DNA from: Gammaproteobacteria bacterium
GTDB taxonomy: Bacteria > Pseudomonadota > Gammaproteobacteria > Nitrosococcales > Methylophagaceae
NCBI GenBank assembly: GCA_029882915.1
Contig: JAOUJZ010000001.1
Span: forward strand, 62,001 to 126,000
Direction: 5' to 3'
Length of the DNA: 64,000 nucleotides
Part shown: positions 60,142 to 64,000 of the stretch, piece after piece
How positions within the stretch are numbered: position 1 is the stretch's first letter
Layout: every line of letters starts with the position of its first letter
Translations under genes and position numbers: made by a program
The notes under the pieces: generated by a model
The model's database searches: none
What the model was told of the DNA's origin: nothing
What the model saw: the letters and a program-made list of their open reading frames with translations, nothing else

Positions 60142-61443
60142 TCAAACATACTTCAGATTTAGTTTTTGTAGAACTTGTCCAATTGCTGAGGTCAACGTAG
60201 TCAAATCGTCAGTCTCAATGATGTACGGTGGCATAATGTAAATTAGATTGCGGAACGGTCGGATCCAAACCCCTTGATCAATAATATAAGCGGGCAACCA
60301 ATCCATCTGTTTATCTAGGGGCGCATGTAATTCCACCACGCCAATCGCCCCTTTTACCCGAATATTATTAACCAATTCGTTATTCTGATATGGCTTCAAT
60401 TCAGTGATTAACTGTTGTTCTATCCCTTTCACCTGTTGCTGCCAATTTGATTCTAGCAACAGATCAATACTTTCACAGGCAACACGACAAGCAAGTGGGT
60501 TAGCCATAAATGTAGGGCCATGCATTAACACGCCACTACCATCTGCTCCAATACCTTGAGTAATCTTTTCGGTGCACAATGTAGCTGCCAGAGTCATATA
60601 CCCGCCAGTTAACGCTTTACCAATACACAAAATATCAGGGGAAATATCTGCCTGTTCATAAGCAAACAAGCTACCAGTTCGTCCAAAACCTGTGGCAATT
60701 TCATCCAGAATGAGTAACACGTCATACTGATCACACAACTGTCTGACCTGACGTAAATATTCAGGACAATAGAATCGCATCCCTCCGGCACCTTGCACTA
60801 AGGGCTCGAGGATAACCGCAGCCACTTCATGATGGTGTTGTTTGATTAATTGTCTAAATTCAGCAATATCACTGTCTTGCCAATCATCGTCGTGTGTACA
60901 TATTGGTGCAGAAGCAAACAGGTGTTTTGGCAGTACTTGTTCAAACATATTGTGCATGCCATTAACAGGATCACATACCGCCATGGCGCCAAAAGTGTCG
61001 CCATGATAACCGTTACGAATGGTCAGTAGCCGTTGTTTGTTTGTTTGTCCCTGAGCAAACCAGTATTGAATCGCCATTTTGATGGCCACTTCAACCGAGA
61101 TTGATCCAGAGTCAGAAAAAAACACATATTGAAGTGGCTCAATGGTCATATCAACCAGTTTTCGAGCTAGATCAACTGCTGGCTGATGCGTGAGCCCGCC
61201 AAACATCACATGTGACATTTGGTCAATTTGCTGTTTTGCGGCTTGATTAAGTCGCGGGTGATTATATCCGTGTATCGTCGACCACCACGAGGACATGCCG
61301 TCAATTATTTCGCGACCATCTTTTAACGTCAGGCGAACACCATGTGCCGACACCACTTCATGAATACATGAAGGATTGGTAACACTGCTGTATGGGTGCC
61401 AGATATGTTTGGCGTCAAAAAATAGATTGTCATTTATTTCCAT
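60142..61443 (-). CDS. bioA: Adenosylmethionine-8-amino-7-oxononanoate aminotransferase
   Basis: BioA makes 7,8-diaminopelargonate for biotin, using SAM as amino donor and PLP as cofactor. The 433-aa class III aminotransferase shows the BioA-specific IWHPYSSVTNPS start, DGMSSWWSTIHGYNHP, FFSDSGSISVEVAIKMAIQYW, LILDEIATGFGRTGSLFA and the PLP lysine in CIGKALTGGYMTLAATL. Other bio genes are absent here. It lies 42 bp downstream of iscA; BioB, a later enzyme of the pathway, needs Fe-S clusters, but linkage may be accidental. Confidence 0.96.
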   Translation of the reverse strand: MEINDNLFFDAKHIWHPYSSVTNPSCIHEVVSAHGVRLTLKDGREIIDGMSSWWSTIHGYNHPRLNQAAKQQIDQMSHVMFGGLTHQPAVDLARKLVDMTIEPLQYVFFSDSGSISVEVAIKMAIQYWFAQGQTNKQRLLTIRNGYHGDTFGAMAVCDPVNGMHNMFEQVLPKHLFASAPICTHDDDWQDSDIAEFRQLIKQHHHEVAAVILEPLVQGAGGMRFYCPEYLRQVRQLCDQYDVLLILDEIATGFGRTGSLFAYEQADISPDILCIGKALTGGYMTLAATLCTEKITQGIGADGSGVLMHGPTFMANPLACRVACESIDLLLESNWQQQVKGIEQQLITELKPYQNNELVNNIRVKGAIGVVELHAPLDKQMDWLPAYIIDQGVWIRPFRNLIYIMPPYIIETDDLTTLTSAIGQVLQKLNLKYV

Positions 61444-61485
61444 AGCAGGATCATAACAATCCTGACATGTTAATTGATCAAAATC

Positions 61486-61812
61486 TTACTTTGTTGTGCT
61501 AAAACTCTCACCACAGCCACATGATGACACCACGTTTGGGTTATTAAACTTAAAACTTTGGTTCAATCCCTGTTTAACAAAATCAAGCTCAACTCCGTCT
61601 AAAATGGGCATACTCGCGTCATCAATCACGACTTTAATGTCATCTTGTTCAATCACAGTATCATTATCAGAAACACTTTCTGCAAAATCCAGAGCATAGC
61701 TGTAACCAGAGCACCCACTCTCCGTCACACCAATGCGTAAACCAATGACGGCTTCGCGATTAGCAACCATCTCGCGAACGCGATTTACTGCTGACTCGGT
61801 TAATTTAATCAT
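61486..61812 (-). CDS. iscA: A-type iron-sulfur carrier (IscA/ErpA family)
   Basis: The 108-aa HesB-family protein has the three cluster cysteines in GVTESGCSGYSYALDF and SSCGCGESF. It accepts clusters from a scaffold and delivers them to apoproteins. Five bp after the IscS-type desulfurase, so clearly in its operon. IscA and ErpA are hard to separate; position favours IscA. Confidence 0.9.
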   Translation of the reverse strand: MIKLTESAVNRVREMVANREAVIGLRIGVTESGCSGYSYALDFAESVSDNDTVIEQDDIKVVIDDASMPILDGVELDFVKQGLNQSFKFNNPNVVSSCGCGESFSTTK

Positions 61813-61817
61813 TGTTG

Positions 61818-62960
61818 CTACCTATTCATTAAATGGTTAAAACGATCGACTTCTTTAGATAATACGACTACTAATTGTTCAATTTGTTCGAGGGTATTGT
61901 GCTCAGATACGCTCACTCGTATGGCTCCTAATGCCGTAGGTTCATCCACACCCATCGCCATCAGTACATGACTGGGAGTTTGCTGGCCTGTACCACAGGC
62001 TGAGCCACTCGATACGGCGATACCCTGCCTGTCCAACGTCATCAATAATGTGTCTGCATCAAATCCCTGCAAAGAGAAAAACACAGTATTGGCTAGCCTT
62101 TCAGCCTGTTGAGAAAAAATAGTAATGCCCTCAATTGCCTGTAATCGCGTTTCCAGTGCATCACGTAGTTGCTGACAATGTAGTTGATAATTCTGTACAT
62201 TTTGTTGGGCCAGTTGTGCCGCCATTCCAAAACCGACAATTGCAGGAACATTTTCAGTACCGCTACGCAACCCATTTTCTTGACCACCACCAACTATAAA
62301 CGGTGGCCAATCCAACTCATTCTCAATTATCAGGGCTCCAATGCCTTTAGGGCCGCCAAATTTATGAGCCGATAAGCTCATCAATTGCACCCCTGCCACA
62401 TTGAAATCAATATTCAGTTTTCCTGCTGCCTGTACCGCATCACAGTGAAATGGAATCTGCTGTTGACGTGTTATTTCTGTCAACGCAGCAATATCTTGAA
62501 TAGTACCTGTTTCATTATTGGCCCACATCATCGATACCAGACGTGTTTGGTCGGAGAGTGCTTCAATAAAATTATTAGTTTTTATTCGACCACTCTCATC
62601 AACTGGCACGTGAACAACATTAAATCCTTGTTCAGCTAGTCTGGCAGCAGGCTCTAACACTGAAGGATGCTCTATAGAACTTACGAGTACATCACCTGAA
62701 GAATACTGCTTTGATATACCCAATAACGCCTGATTATTAGATTCAGTGCCACCACTGGTAAAAATAACCTGTGATGGCTGAACCTTAATTAAATCTGCGA
62801 CCTGTTGCCGGGCACTATCTAAGGCTGTCCGTGCGAAACGTCCATAGCGATGACTGCTGGAAGGATTACCTTGTTGCTGATGTAAATATGGGAGCATGGC
62901 ATCAAGAACTCCCTCAGCCAAGGCTGTTCCAGCATTGTTGTCCAGATAGCTAAATGCCAT
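61818..62960 (-). CDS. iscS: Cysteine desulfurase, IscS/NifS family
   Basis: A 380-aa class I-type PLP desulfurase: [55 protein letters not shown] lysine in [16 protein letters not shown], and the active cysteine in [25 protein letters not shown]. It is shorter than E. coli IscS (404 aa) and its active-cysteine loop ([11 protein letters not shown]) resembles NifS-like enzymes. It overlaps iscR by 11 bp. No iscU follows: the next gene is the A-type carrier. Confidence 0.9.
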   Translation of the reverse strand: MAFSYLDNNAGTALAEGVLDAMLPYLHQQQGNPSSSHRYGRFARTALDSARQQVADLIKVQPSQVIFTSGGTESNNQALLGISKQYSSGDVLVSSIEHPSVLEPAARLAEQGFNVVHVPVDESGRIKTNNFIEALSDQTRLVSMMWANNETGTIQDIAALTEITRQQQIPFHCDAVQAAGKLNIDFNVAGVQLMSLSAHKFGGPKGIGALIIENELDWPPFIVGGGQENGLRSGTENVPAIVGFGMAAQLAQQNVQNYQLHCQQLRDALETRLQAIEGITIFSQQAERLANTVFFSLQGFDADTLLMTLDRQGIAVSSGSACGTGQQTPSHVLMAMGVDEPTALGAIRVSVSEHNTLEQIEQLVVVLSKEVDRFNHLMNR

Positions 62961-63402
62961 TAAATTTTATGACTTTATCTTCATCAACATTTCTCTTGCT
63001 TTGGTAATCTCTGACAACCTGAGCTAATGTAATTCCCGCTAGATAATTTTGAATTTGCTCACTCAGGCTCTGCCATAATTCATGGCTTAAGCATGGTTCT
63101 CCACCATGACAATCAGCTCTACCCTCACAGGCAGTACTGTCTACTTTTTCATCAACAGCAGAAATCACATCCATTGCCGTAATCTCATCGGCAGGGCGAC
63201 TTAAACGATAGCCCCCGCCAGGCCCGCGGGTACTACTCACCAACCCCTGTTTCCGTAAGCGAGCAAATAGCTGTTCCAGATACGATAATGAAATACCCTG
63301 ACGATCAGATATATCAGCCAAGGTAATTGATCCCAAACCGTAATTAAGGCTCAAATCCAACATTGCTGTGACAGCATATCGACCTTTAGTTGTTAAACGC
63401 AT
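62950..63402 (-). CDS. iscR: Fe-S cluster regulator IscR (Rrf2 family)
   Basis: The 150-aa winged-helix protein starts [19 protein letters not shown] and carries [33 protein letters not shown]. The canonical cluster cysteines [14 protein letters not shown] are spaced C-x5-C-x5-C, exactly as in E. coli IscR. With a [2Fe-2S] cluster it represses isc genes. It starts an operon with iscS and iscA and is the second Rrf2 Fe-S regulator in the window. A 13-bp word shared with the suf promoter lies upstream. Confidence 0.95.
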   Translation of the reverse strand: MRLTTKGRYAVTAMLDLSLNYGLGSITLADISDRQGISLSYLEQLFARLRKQGLVSSTRGPGGGYRLSRPADEITAMDVISAVDEKVDSTACEGRADCHGGEPCLSHELWQSLSEQIQNYLAGITLAQVVRDYQSKRNVDEDKVIKFNGI

Positions 63403-63418
63403 ATAAATATCCCTCTGT

Positions 63419-63460
63419 TTATTATGTGTATAGTTTCACATAACCAAGTATTTTAGTCAA
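63419..63460 (-). promoter_or_regulatory. iscR promoter region with shared Rrf2-type word
   Basis: On the minus strand AATACTTGGTTAT (63440-63452) is identical to the suf promoter word and again contains TTGGTT at a possible -35 position, 17 bp before a weak TTATTA. Just upstream ACTTGACTAAAAT resembles the left half of the E. coli type 1 IscR site. The two ACTTG elements are direct rather than inverted. Confidence 0.45.
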
Positions 63461-64000
63461 GTACTATCTGAGTCTTCCTGTTCCAGATCACACTTTTTCA
63501 ATTCGGGCATTGTCACATCGGGAATTTCACCACCTAATTGATGAATAATTGTGGCCATGGATTCAACGCGTTTATCAAGTGCATGAATATGTTCTATCAG
63601 GCCGTGAATTGCAGTTGCAACAGGATCAAGCGTCTCGCTCGATGTTCCATATGCGTCAAATCCAACAGATTGAGCCAGTTTTTGCTTTTGTTTATTGTCT
63701 TCACTCAAATTAGTTTTGACTACACGACCGGGGACACCAATCACTGTTTCACCTGCAGCAACGTCTTTAACCACTACCGCATTCGAACCAATCCGAGCGC
63801 CATCATGTAGATAAATAGGTCCAAGTACCTTTGCACCAGCACCAACCACAACATTGTCAGCCAATGTTGGGTGGCGTTTTCCTTCTTTCCATGACGTCCC
63901 ACCTAAAGTTACTCCATGATACAGCGTGCAATCATCACCAATTTCAGCCGTTTCACCAATCACTACGCCCATACCATGATCAATAAAAAATCGACGTCCA
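63457..64000 (-). CDS. cysE: Serine O-acetyltransferase (partial, N-terminus outside window)
   Basis: CysE makes O-acetylserine, the carbon precursor of cysteine. The visible part begins inside the protein at GRRFFIDHG and continues [55 protein letters not shown], the left-handed beta-helix with the catalytic DHG and the GKRHPT loop. An extended C-terminal tail ([15 protein letters not shown] ... [11 protein letters not shown]) follows. The 5' end is cut by the window edge. cysE next to iscR-iscS links cysteine supply to the desulfurase. Confidence 0.95.
   Translation of the reverse strand, partial: GRRFFIDHGMGVVIGETAEIGDDCTLYHGVTLGGTSWKEGKRHPTLADNVVVGAGAKVLGPIYLHDGARIGSNAVVVKDVAAGETVIGVPGRVVKTNLSEDNKQKQKLAQSVGFDAYGTSSETLDPVATAIHGLIEHIHALDKRVESMATIIHQLGGEIPDVTMPELKKCDLEQEDSDST

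Noticed and set aside
63440..63460. A full E. coli type 1 IscR site upstream of iscR
   Set aside because: Only a left half (ACTTGACTAAAAT) fits; the second ACTTG is a direct, not inverted, copy, so I report only the shared word and a low-confidence region.

Overview
The window is chromosome from a moderately AT-rich gammaproteobacterium. Core gene orders (hupB-ppiD; lptD-surA-pdxA-rsmA; pepA-holC-valS; dnaE...accA-tilS-pyrG-kdsA-eno-ftsB-ispD-ispF-truD) are classic for the class. An mxaRSACKL methanol-dehydrogenase maturation cluster with a divergent MoxY/MoxX-type two-component system marks it as a methylotroph. By general impression it resembles Methylophaga or a relative; this is inference, because no 16S rRNA or mxaF is present.

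Layout. 1-7.2 kb: the 5' part of ppiD, tRNA-Asp, tRNA-Val and hupB, then the minus-strand run lptD, surA, pdxA, rsmA. 7.4-7.7 kb: a tRNA-Ala/tRNA-Glu operon with a strong sigma70 promoter and a terminator. 7.7-14.8 kb: lptFG divergent from pepA-holC-valS. 14.8-18.3 kb: a small heat-shock protein gene whose leader looks like a fourU RNA thermometer, a decayed nucleotide-kinase-like pseudogene, sixA and maeA. 18.3-24.3 kb: a complete SUF operon (Rrf2 regulator, sufB, C, D, S, U, T). 24.5-31 kb: a secreted FKBP, ampD, nadC, a PepSY protein, a TonB-dependent receptor and a DUF1223 protein. 31-49.4 kb: a long minus-strand housekeeping block (truD to dnaE, with pilU and a GspE-type ATPase), an MscS channel, nagZ and an L,D-transpeptidase without a signal peptide. 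49.5-57.7 kb: the methanol block, with a 64-aa membrane protein, mxaL, K, C, A, S, R and a 133-aa membrane protein on the minus strand, and mxaY-mxaX divergent on the plus strand. 57.7-60 kb: ahpC-ahpF with an OxyR-like site. 60-64 kb: bioA, and a reduced isc cluster (iscR, iscS, iscA, no iscU) beside a partial cysE.

How it fits together. Envelope biogenesis (LptD/F/G, SurA, PpiD, FKBP, KdsA), peptidoglycan recycling (AmpD, NagZ) and Fe-S assembly dominate. The methanol block supplies factors thought to insert calcium into, or stabilise, MxaFI in the periplasm; the structural genes mxaFJGI must lie elsewhere. MxaYX would sense a periplasmic signal and control mxa expression.

Most notable observations: a 29-bp inverted repeat between the mxa maturation operon and mxaYX; an unrecognised RAHxDY four-helix membrane protein heading that operon; a 13-bp word shared by the promoters of both Rrf2 Fe-S regulators; a candidate heat-shock thermometer; and a kinase-like gene killed by a frameshift and two stops. 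No insertion sequence, prophage, CRISPR array or rRNA was seen. No stretch longer than 300 bases lacks a gene.
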